Positions 1-5,513 of a stretch of DNA of 64,000 nt are shown here, one piece after another (within the stretch, counting starts at the first letter, position 1; every line of letters begins with the position of its first letter). Location: positions 1 to 64,000 of the forward strand of contig JAQENU010000014.1 in assembly GCA_027676805.1 (NCBI GenBank), read 5' to 3'. The translations under genes and the position numbers were made by a program. The notes under the pieces are model-generated. The model had not been told where the DNA came from and did no database searches. It worked only from the letters and a program-made list of their open reading frames with translations. The stretch is from Coprobacillaceae bacterium UN01-12pH3A. Lineage in GTDB: Bacteria; Bacillota_I; Bacilli_A; Erysipelotrichales; Coprobacillaceae.

Positions 1-140
1 ATGGCTTAATGATTGAAGTACACAACAATCCGGAAAAAGCGCTATGTGACGGACCGCAGTCATTGAAGCCGGAGAAATTTGAAACCGTGATTAAACAAGT
101 ACGCGATATCGCTCAAATCATCGGTAAAACGGTTGAGTAA
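1..140 (+). CDS. aroF: 3-deoxy-7-phosphoheptulonate synthase, C-terminal end (partial)
   Basis: Reading from base 3 gives 45 residues ending in TAA at 138-140. They include MIEVHNNPEKALCDGPQSL, the characteristic C-terminal strand of the type I DAHP synthase family fused or related to the KdsA fold. The enzyme condenses phosphoenolpyruvate with erythrose 4-phosphate, the first step of the shikimate pathway. The 5' part lies outside the window, so a fused chorismate mutase domain cannot be judged. The next promoter starts two bases after the stop and there is no terminator of its own in between. Confidence 0.9.
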   Translation, partial: GLMIEVHNNPEKALCDGPQSLKPEKFETVIKQVRDIAQIIGKTVE

Positions 141-141
141 A

Positions 142-170
142 TTGACAAGATGAAAAGATAATGCTAAGAT
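142..170 (+). promoter_or_regulatory. Strong sigma-A promoter of the leader and MFS gene
   Basis: TTGACA (142-147), a 17-base spacer and TAAGAT (165-170) preceded by TG at 162-163 form a near-consensus, extended -10 promoter. Transcription should start near 177, giving an untranslated leader of about 270 bases before the MFS gene. Confidence 0.75.
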
Positions 171-195
171 TCCTATATCTATAGGAGTGGTATAA

Positions 196-252
196 ATGAG
201 TTTTATATTAACTGATAAAATGAGAAGACGAATCGCTCTGTACAAAGGGTAA
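196..252 (+). CDS. Predicted 18-residue leader peptide
   Basis: AGGAG (183-187) lies eight bases before ATG 196. The frame encodes MSFILTDKMRRRIALYKG and stops at 252. The sequence is short, has its own promoter and Shine-Dalgarno, and contains K8-M9-R10 and R10-R11-R12. This +X+ pattern is known from macrolide-stalled leader peptides such as ErmDL and the mef/mel leader. Codons 14-17 form the 5' arm of a hairpin (235-245 with 262-272), so a ribosome halted at the arginines would cover that arm. That it is translated and acts as an attenuator is inference from layout. Confidence 0.55.
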   Translation: MSFILTDKMRRRIALYKG

Positions 253-272
253 GATGAAGCATTGTACAGAGC
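235..272 (+). promoter_or_regulatory. Leader hairpin overlapping the leader peptide
   Basis: GCTCTGTACAA (235-245) and TTGTACAGAGC (262-272) are perfectly complementary over 11 bp, with a 16-base loop holding the leader stop codon. There is no T-run, so it is more likely a regulatory stem than a terminator. Confidence 0.55.
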
Positions 273-293
273 TTAAAAGATGATTATCTGTTT

Positions 294-346
294 TTCATCA
301 TCAATAACAAAAAAAGTGTAGCCTCTACACTCTTTTCATGATGAAT
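294..346 (+). promoter_or_regulatory. Second leader stem-loop
   Basis: AGTGTAG/CTACACT around CCT forms a 7-bp stem followed by CTTTT. The flanks TTCATCAT (294-301) and ATGATGAA (339-346) can extend it into a longer interrupted helix. It could be an attenuator element, or the terminator of the upstream DAHP synthase gene. Confidence 0.4.
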
Positions 347-392
347 TCCAATACGCTTTTAGTATCGATGATTCTATTCCCTGACATGATTT

Positions 393-419
393 GCAGAAAA
401 GAAATTCTTTTCTGCTTTT
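393..419 (+). terminator. Terminator-like hairpin just before the MFS gene
   Basis: GCAGAAAAG (393-401), a 5-base loop and CTTTTCTGC (407-415) followed by TTTT form an intrinsic-terminator shape only 27 bases before the MFS start codon. TTAAAAG at 273-279 could pair with CTTTTAA at 415-421, a weak candidate antiterminator. Confidence 0.5.
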
Positions 420-445
420 AACTAGAATAGAAACGAGGTTACAAC

Positions 446-1645
446 ATGAATAATTTTAAAAATTGGAAAAAGAATATTTTTCGTTTTCTCACTGCTCAAA
501 CAATCTCTTTATTGGGTTCTTCAATCGTTCAATATAGTATTATCTGGTATATTACAATATCTACTTCATCCGGGATCATGCTGACCATTGCGACTGTCTG
601 TGGTTTCCTGCCGCAAGTAATCATTTCTCTTTTTGCCGGGGTTTGGATTGATCGCTATGACCGTAAAAAAATGATCATTCTTTCCGATCTGATGATTGCT
701 GTCATGACCTTGGTTTTAGCCCTGTCCTTTTTAAGCGGCTTTAGATTTATTTGGCTTTTATTTATTGTGCTGATTGTTCGTTCTTTTGGTACCGGAATAC
801 AAACACCGGCAGTCAATGCCATTATTCCTCAAATCGTTCCCAAGGAACACTTGATGCGAATAAATGGAATTAACAGTACGCTTTCATCTTTAATGATGTT
901 TATATCACCGGCAGTGAGCGGTGCAGTTTTATCGATTGTTTCATTGGAAGCCACTTTATTTATTGATATCATAACTGCTATGATTGGGATCGGAATTACG
1001 TTAACTGTAAGTATCCAAAGCTATCAAAGGATAGATAAGATTGATAATTCTTATCTCAGGGAAATAAAAGAAGGGTTTACTTATTTAAAAGAAAATCGCT
1101 ATATTAAGCGATTGCTGATTTTTCAGATTTTGATTTTATTTTTAATCAGTCCTTCTGCTTTTTTAACTCCGCTCATGGTTAGCCGCACATTTGGTCCTCA
1201 GGTATGGCGTCTGACAGCCAGCGAAATGACCTATAGCCTAGGTATGGTGATTGGCGGTGTATTGATTACCACATGGGGTGGTTTTAAAAAGAAGATTCAT
1301 ACAACGCTTTTAGCCGGAGCTTTGTATGGAATGATCATGATGGCATTAGGATTAGCCCCCTACTTCTTGCTTTATCTGCTTTTAAATATGTTGATTGGGA
1401 TTACATCGCCTTGCTATAACGCACCGATCACAGTCTCTATCCAAGAAAAGGTAGATCCTTCTATGCATGGCCGCATCTTTAGTTTGATGCAGATTTCGAC
1501 TTCTTGTGCTTTACCGCTGGGAATGGTAATCTTTGGTCCTATTGCCGATTATATTGCAATTCAATGGCTCTTGCTCGGTGCCGGATGCATCGTCTTTCTA
1601 TTGTCACTTTATATTTATTTCTCCCATTATTTTGAGGTAAACTAA
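446..1645 (+). CDS. MFS drug-efflux transporter, Mef-like (DHA3 type)
   Basis: A 399-residue, 12-helix major facilitator permease of the DHA3 drug:H+ antiporter branch. The opening NFKNWKKNIFRFLTAQTISL and the loop GVWIDRYDRKK (residues 65-75, MFS motif A) resemble macrolide-efflux proteins of the Mef family, whose members have the same length. It would export a hydrophobic antibiotic from the cytoplasm using the proton gradient. GAGG at about 436 serves as ribosome binding site. It is a single-gene unit between its leader region and a bidirectional terminator. The substrate cannot be read from sequence; the arginine-rich leader peptide upstream is the reason to suspect a macrolide-type ribosome drug. 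Confidence 0.85.
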   Translation: MNNFKNWKKNIFRFLTAQTISLLGSSIVQYSIIWYITISTSSGIMLTIATVCGFLPQVIISLFAGVWIDRYDRKKMIILSDLMIAVMTLVLALSFLSGFRFIWLLFIVLIVRSFGTGIQTPAVNAIIPQIVPKEHLMRINGINSTLSSLMMFISPAVSGAVLSIVSLEATLFIDIITAMIGIGITLTVSIQSYQRIDKIDNSYLREIKEGFTYLKENRYIKRLLIFQILILFLISPSAFLTPLMVSRTFGPQVWRLTASEMTYSLGMVIGGVLITTWGGFKKKIHTTLLAGALYGMIMMALGLAPYFLLYLLLNMLIGITSPCYNAPITVSIQEKVDPSMHGRIFSLMQISTSCALPLGMVIFGPIADYIAIQWLLLGAGCIVFLLSLYIYFSHYFEVN

Positions 1646-1672
1646 AAAAAGGATTTTAAAAATCCTTTTTTT
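1644..1672. terminator. Bidirectional terminator
   Basis: AAAAAAGGATTTT pairs with AAAATCCTTTTTT, with A- and T-runs on both sides. It serves the MFS gene on the plus strand and the convergent YjbR-like gene on the minus strand. Confidence 0.8.
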
Positions 1673-2084
1673 ATTCTTCAAGAAGCATCTGTTGTTTCTT
1701 TTTAGGCAGCTTGCTAACTTGAATCAGATAAGATTTATCAATCATTTCCTGCATCAATTGACGGTTAGGGTATATTTCCTCTCCGCTTTGATGACGATCT
1801 TTTTCAGGAATTTCATCAACATCAAACCAAACCGTCGTATAAATCAATTTATTACAGTAGTAACCCGGCACAATAGCCTGAAATTCCTGCTGTAGCATCT
1901 CACTATACGCAGTATCTGTTCGGACTGTCAATAATACTTCTTTATTATCATGAAATCCGATAATTGCATAAGGCTTTCCTTCTACAAAATAGCGCATCCA
2001 GCCCCATTCTTCTTTGAATGCCTTTGTTGTTCCGCGCTTTTCCATACAATATGTATCGATCCATTGAATATCCGTTAGTTTCAT
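1671..2084 (-). CDS. MmcQ/YjbR-family DNA-binding-like protein
   Basis: About 137 residues, with the family signatures YCMEKRGTTKAFKEEWGW near the N-terminus, a central glycine-tyrosine element (IVPGYYCNKLIYTT) and the C-terminal SYLIQVSKLPKK. YjbR proteins have a double-wing CyaY-like fold and unknown biochemical role. The start chosen is MKLTDI: its ATG overlaps the TAA of the upstream phosphatidyltransferase and GGAGAGG lies about eight bases before it, so the two are translationally coupled. An ATG six codons earlier has no ribosome binding site. Confidence 0.8.
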   Translation of the reverse strand: MKLTDIQWIDTYCMEKRGTTKAFKEEWGWMRYFVEGKPYAIIGFHDNKEVLLTVRTDTAYSEMLQQEFQAIVPGYYCNKLIYTTVWFDVDEIPEKDRHQSGEEIYPNRQLMQEMIDKSYLIQVSKLPKKKQQMLLEE

Positions 2085-2647
2085 TAAACCGTTCCTCTCC
2101 ACATTTTATAATATAAAACAGCATACATCACAAATGAATAGGTTAAAAATACACTGCAGATGACGATAAGAATATTAGCGTATGTAATAGGAATCATTGG
2201 CCAAAGCAATAAAATGATCATCACTACATAAAAGACAAATGTTGAAACCTTGCCATACCACATCGCTCCATCCAGCTTTTTATGCTGTCGCAGCATCAGC
2301 ATTCCTGCAATTGCCATAAAACTTTCTTTGACCATGAAAATTGCGACTAAAAACCACATTAATGAATAGCGCGTCGCAAAGCAAAAGATCAATGCGCATT
2401 GGGTCAGCTTATCGGCAACCGGATCAATGAATTTTCCTAATTCCGTAATCATATTGAAGCGGCGGGCAATCTTCCCGTCAAAAAAATCCGTCAGCCCTGA
2501 TACAACGATGATTCCCGCAGCACAATAATAATCATTGATTGTTTCTGCTTGATAATAGACCCAAACAAAAAGGGGAACTAGAATAATACGAAGATAACTA
2601 AGTAAGTTCGGTATCGAATACCAGTCCTGTCTTTTTATTTTCGCCAT
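2084..2647 (-). CDS. pgsA: CDP-alcohol phosphatidyltransferase family protein (PgsA-like)
   Basis: A 187-residue membrane enzyme with the complete family motif D57-G58-x2-A61-R62-x8-G71-x3-D75-x3-D79 and several hydrophobic helices. The aspartates bind the metal and CDP-diacylglycerol. The likely reaction is transfer of the phosphatidyl group to glycerol 3-phosphate, the committed step to phosphatidylglycerol and cardiolipin. Closely related phosphatidyltransferases use other alcohols, so the symbol is a best guess. It sits at the head of a two-gene unit with the YjbR-like gene. Confidence 0.8.
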   Translation of the reverse strand: MAKIKRQDWYSIPNLLSYLRIILVPLFVWVYYQAETINDYYCAAGIIVVSGLTDFFDGKIARRFNMITELGKFIDPVADKLTQCALIFCFATRYSLMWFLVAIFMVKESFMAIAGMLMLRQHKKLDGAMWYGKVSTFVFYVVMIILLLWPMIPITYANILIVICSVFLTYSFVMYAVLYYKMWRGTV

Positions 2648-2823
2648 CTTTCCACCCCCAAATTATTGAATCATAAATAATAATCTCATTATTTATCCAT
2701 ACGAATGATACTATTATACCTCAAATAATGAAAAAAGGAAATGTATCTAAAAGAAAAACAGCAAACTGCCGTGCTTATCCCAAAGTTAGACCAACTTTAA
2801 GAAGTCACTGCACCCTTGCTGCT

Positions 2824-3672
2824 TTAATCGAATCGTGCCTGTGTAAACCCTCTTCCGGACACTTCATGAACAGATGAAACTGTGATGAATGCCTTTTGAT
2901 CTAACTGCAGAACAACAGACTTTAGATTTTCTAATTTCTTTGTGGAAACAATACTGACGACCATCATTGTCTGCGAACCTGAATAGCCATTTTCACTATG
3001 CAGTAAAGTGACCCCGGCATCTATCTGTTTTAAAATAACCTGTTTTATTTCTTCATACTGATCACTGATGATTGAAACCTGTACCATGTTTTTCCCGCTG
3101 GTTAGTGTTTTATCTACCATGTATGTCGTCATAATAATCACAACAATCCCGTAAAGAATCTTCATTGTATCTGAAAAACTGATCTGTGAAGACAAGACCA
3201 TGAGATCAAATAGATTTAAAGTAATAAAAACCGGGATTTTGAACTTATTATTTAGAATCACCGAAATCACATCTAAGCCACCGGTTGATGCTCCAGCTTT
3301 TAAAACTAAGCCGACCCCGATCCCCATAATGCTTCCGCCCAATACACTCGCTAATAATGGATCGGTGCAGTAATGATGCAAAGCCGCCGTATTTTCAAAA
3401 AAGTTTAAAAAGATTGGAAAAACAATGCTTGAAATTAATGTTTTCATTACAAATGCTTTCCCAACAAATAAAAAACCTATCGCAAATAAAATCACATTGA
3501 TCATTGCCACAACTACAGATATATCAACAGCTGTAAAATGATTAAAAACAATTCCAATACCGGTAACACCACCGGCAATAATATTATTTTCAATAACTAA
3601 TGTACTTAACGCAAAAGCTAACAATAAATTTCCTAAAATAATCATTCCAAATGCTTTTATTTTTTCTTTCAT
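2824..3672 (-). CDS. YitT family membrane protein (DUF161 plus DUF2179)
   Basis: About 282 residues. The N-terminal 190 residues carry five to six hydrophobic helices with the glycine-rich IAGGVTGIGIV and AGASTGGLDVIS elements typical of YitT/DUF161. The C-terminal 85 residues form a soluble DUF2179 domain (VSSVHEVSGRGFT). The family is common in Firmicutes and of unknown transport role. The start MKEKIKAFG follows GGGGTGAG; a methionine nine codons upstream has no ribosome binding site. The gene is divergent from the Crp/Fnr regulator, so regulation by it is possible but unproven. Confidence 0.85.
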   Translation of the reverse strand: MKEKIKAFGMIILGNLLLAFALSTLVIENNIIAGGVTGIGIVFNHFTAVDISVVVAMINVILFAIGFLFVGKAFVMKTLISSIVFPIFLNFFENTAALHHYCTDPLLASVLGGSIMGIGVGLVLKAGASTGGLDVISVILNNKFKIPVFITLNLFDLMVLSSQISFSDTMKILYGIVVIIMTTYMVDKTLTSGKNMVQVSIISDQYEEIKQVILKQIDAGVTLLHSENGYSGSQTMMVVSIVSTKKLENLKSVVLQLDQKAFITVSSVHEVSGRGFTQARFD

Positions 3673-3721
3673 TATCTCACCCCGAAGAAAAAATAGCACA
3701 CTTTCTTTTCTAAGAATGTAA

Positions 3722-3739
3722 CCTATGCTACAATATAGG
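3722..3739 (+). promoter_or_regulatory. Promoter -10 within an inverted repeat, Crp/Fnr gene
   Basis: TACAAT (3729-3734) is a good -10 box, lying inside the interrupted palindrome CCTAT-N8-ATAGG. The -35 is weak. The repeat could be an operator, perhaps for autoregulation. Confidence 0.35.
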
Positions 3740-3756
3740 CAGAAAAGAGGAAAAAT

Positions 3757-4404
3757 ATGAAAAAAATTAAAATTCCCGAATCATTATTCACCTATTTCGA
3801 GCAAGTCGGGCAGAAACGTTTTTACTCTCAGAATTCCATCATCTATATGCAAGAAGAAAAGGCTACTGATCTTTATCTGATTACTAAAGGGCGTGTCCGT
3901 GTCTATTCTTTGTTTAAAGATGGGCGTGAAATGACGATTGAAATCGTAGAAAAAGGACGCATCTTCGGTGATTCTTCCTTTATTCAAGATGCGACTCGTC
4001 CGGTTTGCGTAAGTGCCGTAAGCGATGTTGAACTGATTTCCTGTTCGCTTGAAGCCATGCTCCCCTACCTCTCCTTGTCACCGGCGTTAACCAAGCTGTT
4101 ATTTCAGCTCCTGTCCGAAACCTGTCAGCATCTTTCTTCGCTGTTGGATCGTTCTTATTTTTATGATCGTTATCAAAAAGTCGCTGTTTTTCTTTTAGAA
4201 CAAACTCGTTTTACCAACGAAGATAAGGGCATTCGACAAAATGAATTGCGCTATAGTCATGAAGAAATTGGAGAGTGTGTGGGATTAAATCGTGTAACAG
4301 TCACTAAAATTTTAAATGAGTTTCAGGAGAACCACTGGGTTTTACTCTCCTATAAAAAAATAACAATCTTAAACCGAGAAGGACTAGAATCCATTATAAA
4401 TTAA
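3757..4404 (+). CDS. Crp/Fnr family transcriptional regulator
   Basis: A 215-residue protein with a cyclic-nucleotide-binding-like beta-barrel (residues 20-105, including the glycine turn LYLITKGRVRV), a dimerisation helix (about 108-150) and a C-terminal winged helix-turn-helix (167-190, SHEEIGECVGLNRVTVTKIL). There is no N-terminal cysteine cluster of the FNR type, and the phosphate-binding cassette of true cAMP receptors is not evident, so the effector is unknown. It stands alone, divergent from the YitT gene. Confidence 0.85.
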   Translation: MKKIKIPESLFTYFEQVGQKRFYSQNSIIYMQEEKATDLYLITKGRVRVYSLFKDGREMTIEIVEKGRIFGDSSFIQDATRPVCVSAVSDVELISCSLEAMLPYLSLSPALTKLLFQLLSETCQHLSSLLDRSYFYDRYQKVAVFLLEQTRFTNEDKGIRQNELRYSHEEIGECVGLNRVTVTKILNEFQENHWVLLSYKKITILNREGLESIIN

Positions 4405-4426
4405 AAAGCAGAGACATTTTCCCCGC

Positions 4427-4792
4427 TTAATCATCCGTAAAAATTGCATGCTCCGTAAACGTTTTACCGCAATGCGGACAGGTTACCTGAATCACCGGAT
4501 TTTCGTTTTCATTAATTGTCGTATACAAATTCTGCAAGAAGTTCAGATCAGAAACAAACAAGCTTTCAATGATTTCCGGTGAAACATGGTCTAACGCCCC
4601 TAATTGAACAATCACTTTAGATAGCATTATTATCGACACATATTGCGGATTTGCTTTTGCTTTAGGATCGCGCATTGCATCTAATTCATCTTTTGCTGTC
4701 GCTAATCGCATCATTCCATGGCGATGAAGTTCCCCATTTTGATCAATATATCCTTTGGGCAGATCAAACTCATATTGGGTTCTAAAAAACAT
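4427..4792 (-). CDS. Phage-tail-assembly-like protein with C-terminal CxxC
   Basis: With start MFFRTQYEF, fixed by AGGAGG eight bases upstream, the protein has about 121 residues. The pattern FDLPKGYIDQNGELHRHG, MRLATAKDEL, then SDLNFLQNLYTTINE resembles a small conserved protein annotated as a phage tail assembly protein in contractile-tail and extracellular contractile injection clusters. The C-terminus adds VTCPHCGKTF, half a zinc ribbon. No tail, sheath or baseplate gene is nearby, so it is an orphan. The family assignment is from recall of pattern, not a search. Confidence 0.5.
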   Translation of the reverse strand: MFFRTQYEFDLPKGYIDQNGELHRHGMMRLATAKDELDAMRDPKAKANPQYVSIIMLSKVIVQLGALDHVSPEIIESLFVSDLNFLQNLYTTINENENPVIQVTCPHCGKTFTEHAIFTDD

Positions 4793-4896
4793 TATTATTT
4801 CCTCCTCTATTTTTTCTTCCTTTACTTGTACTTTCATTATACAAGATACGACTAAAGAAACAATGATTAAACATTACAATCTTATTTAATTCCTTA

Positions 4897-4920
4897 AAAA
4901 CGGAGAATAGTCTCCGTTTT
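4897..4920 (-). terminator. Intrinsic terminator
   Basis: AAAACGGAGA and TCTCCGTTTT form a perfect 10-bp stem around ATAG. On the minus strand it follows the hydrolase remnant and ends in a T-run. Confidence 0.7.
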
Positions 4921-5081
4921 AACTGTTTATAAAATCCTTAGCTGCTTCAAAGAAAGCCTCGGCATTAGTCAACATAGCCGGATGCCCGCCGCTAGAAAAC
5001 AATTGCAGTTGACTGTTTGGAATCTTAAACGCTAATTGCTTATAAACCTTTTCAATATCCATTCGCATTTTGATAGCTCAT
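4919..5081 (-). pseudogene. Alpha/beta-hydrolase C-terminal remnant
   Basis: A 49-residue frame (4919-5068) holds QLAFKIPNSQLQLF, then SSGGHPAMLTNAEAF and a final helix, the classical end of an alpha/beta-hydrolase including the catalytic histidine region. The cap and nucleophile parts are missing. The preceding ATG at 5079-5081, with AGGAGG (5088-5093), opens a different frame that stops after nine codons (MSYQNANGY). This points to an internal deletion with frameshift. Confidence 0.65.
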
Positions 5082-5111
5082 TATGTGCCTCCTAAAATTA
5101 GATTTTAGTAA

Positions 5112-5161
5112 AGCAAAAGCTATTGCGATATTAAAATTCTTGATGTGCAACAGCTTTTGCT
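5112..5161. repeat. 15-bp stem, 20-base loop inverted repeat
   Basis: Positions 5112-5126 pair with 5147-5161 in 14 of 15 positions (core AGCAAAAGCT / AGCTTTTGCT). There is no flanking T-run. Function unknown. Confidence 0.6.
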
Positions 5162-5202
5162 ATGCACAAATAAATACTCCGCTTCCCACTGTATACCTCC
5201 TC

Positions 5203-5427
5203 TTACTTGTAATCGATAATAATTTTATGACAGTTTAAACAGCAGTAAGCTTCTACATCGTCACCCGTTAAAAAATGATAATGCCCTAATGCAATTTCAC
5301 CGTCTTTTATATTCCCGCGGCTTTCTAAAAACGACTTTTCTTTTTCAGCAGGCAGCCATTTAATAACTTCTCCACGTGTTTGTATATGTCCTTTGATAAG
5401 GACCTGCTGGCAATATGGGCACTGCAT
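5203..5427 (-). CDS. Small zinc-ribbon protein (DUF6487/PF20097-like)
   Basis: A 74-residue protein with an N-terminal CPYC and a C-terminal CCLNCHK pair, a split zinc ribbon, and the middle and end pattern VEAYCCLNCHKIIIDY typical of DUF6487 proteins. No enzymatic motif is present. GAGGAG lies six bases before the ATG; a GTG one codon earlier is too close to it. The role is unknown; the family is common as a stand-alone small gene in Firmicutes. Confidence 0.75.
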   Translation of the reverse strand: MQCPYCQQVLIKGHIQTRGEVIKWLPAEKEKSFLESRGNIKDGEIALGHYHFLTGDDVEAYCCLNCHKIIIDYK

Positions 5428-5513
5428 CACGATCTCCTCACTTTCTGCTCTCTTATAGTTATATTATATCATATACATCGAGTCTTGATAGACAAAACTC
5501 GCAGAGACAGTCA

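Larger units (their letters stand above)
4793..5202. other. Gene-poor stretch with decayed genes
   Basis: This 410-base gap contains a terminator (4897-4920), a hydrolase remnant (4919-5081) with its own AGGAGG, a large hairpin (5112-5161) and a second orphan AGGAGG (5196-5201) directly after the DUF6487 stop codon. The second one leads only to a nine-codon frame. The region looks like eroded coding sequence. Confidence 0.6.

Noticed and set aside
2760..2800. AAAGTT-AGACC-AACTTT repeat as regulatory hairpin
   Set aside because: The stem is only six AT-rich pairs, with no T-run and no conserved context.
4427..4792. Prophage or contractile injection system
   Set aside because: Only one tail-like small protein occurs; no sheath, tube, baseplate, integrase or lysis genes are near it.
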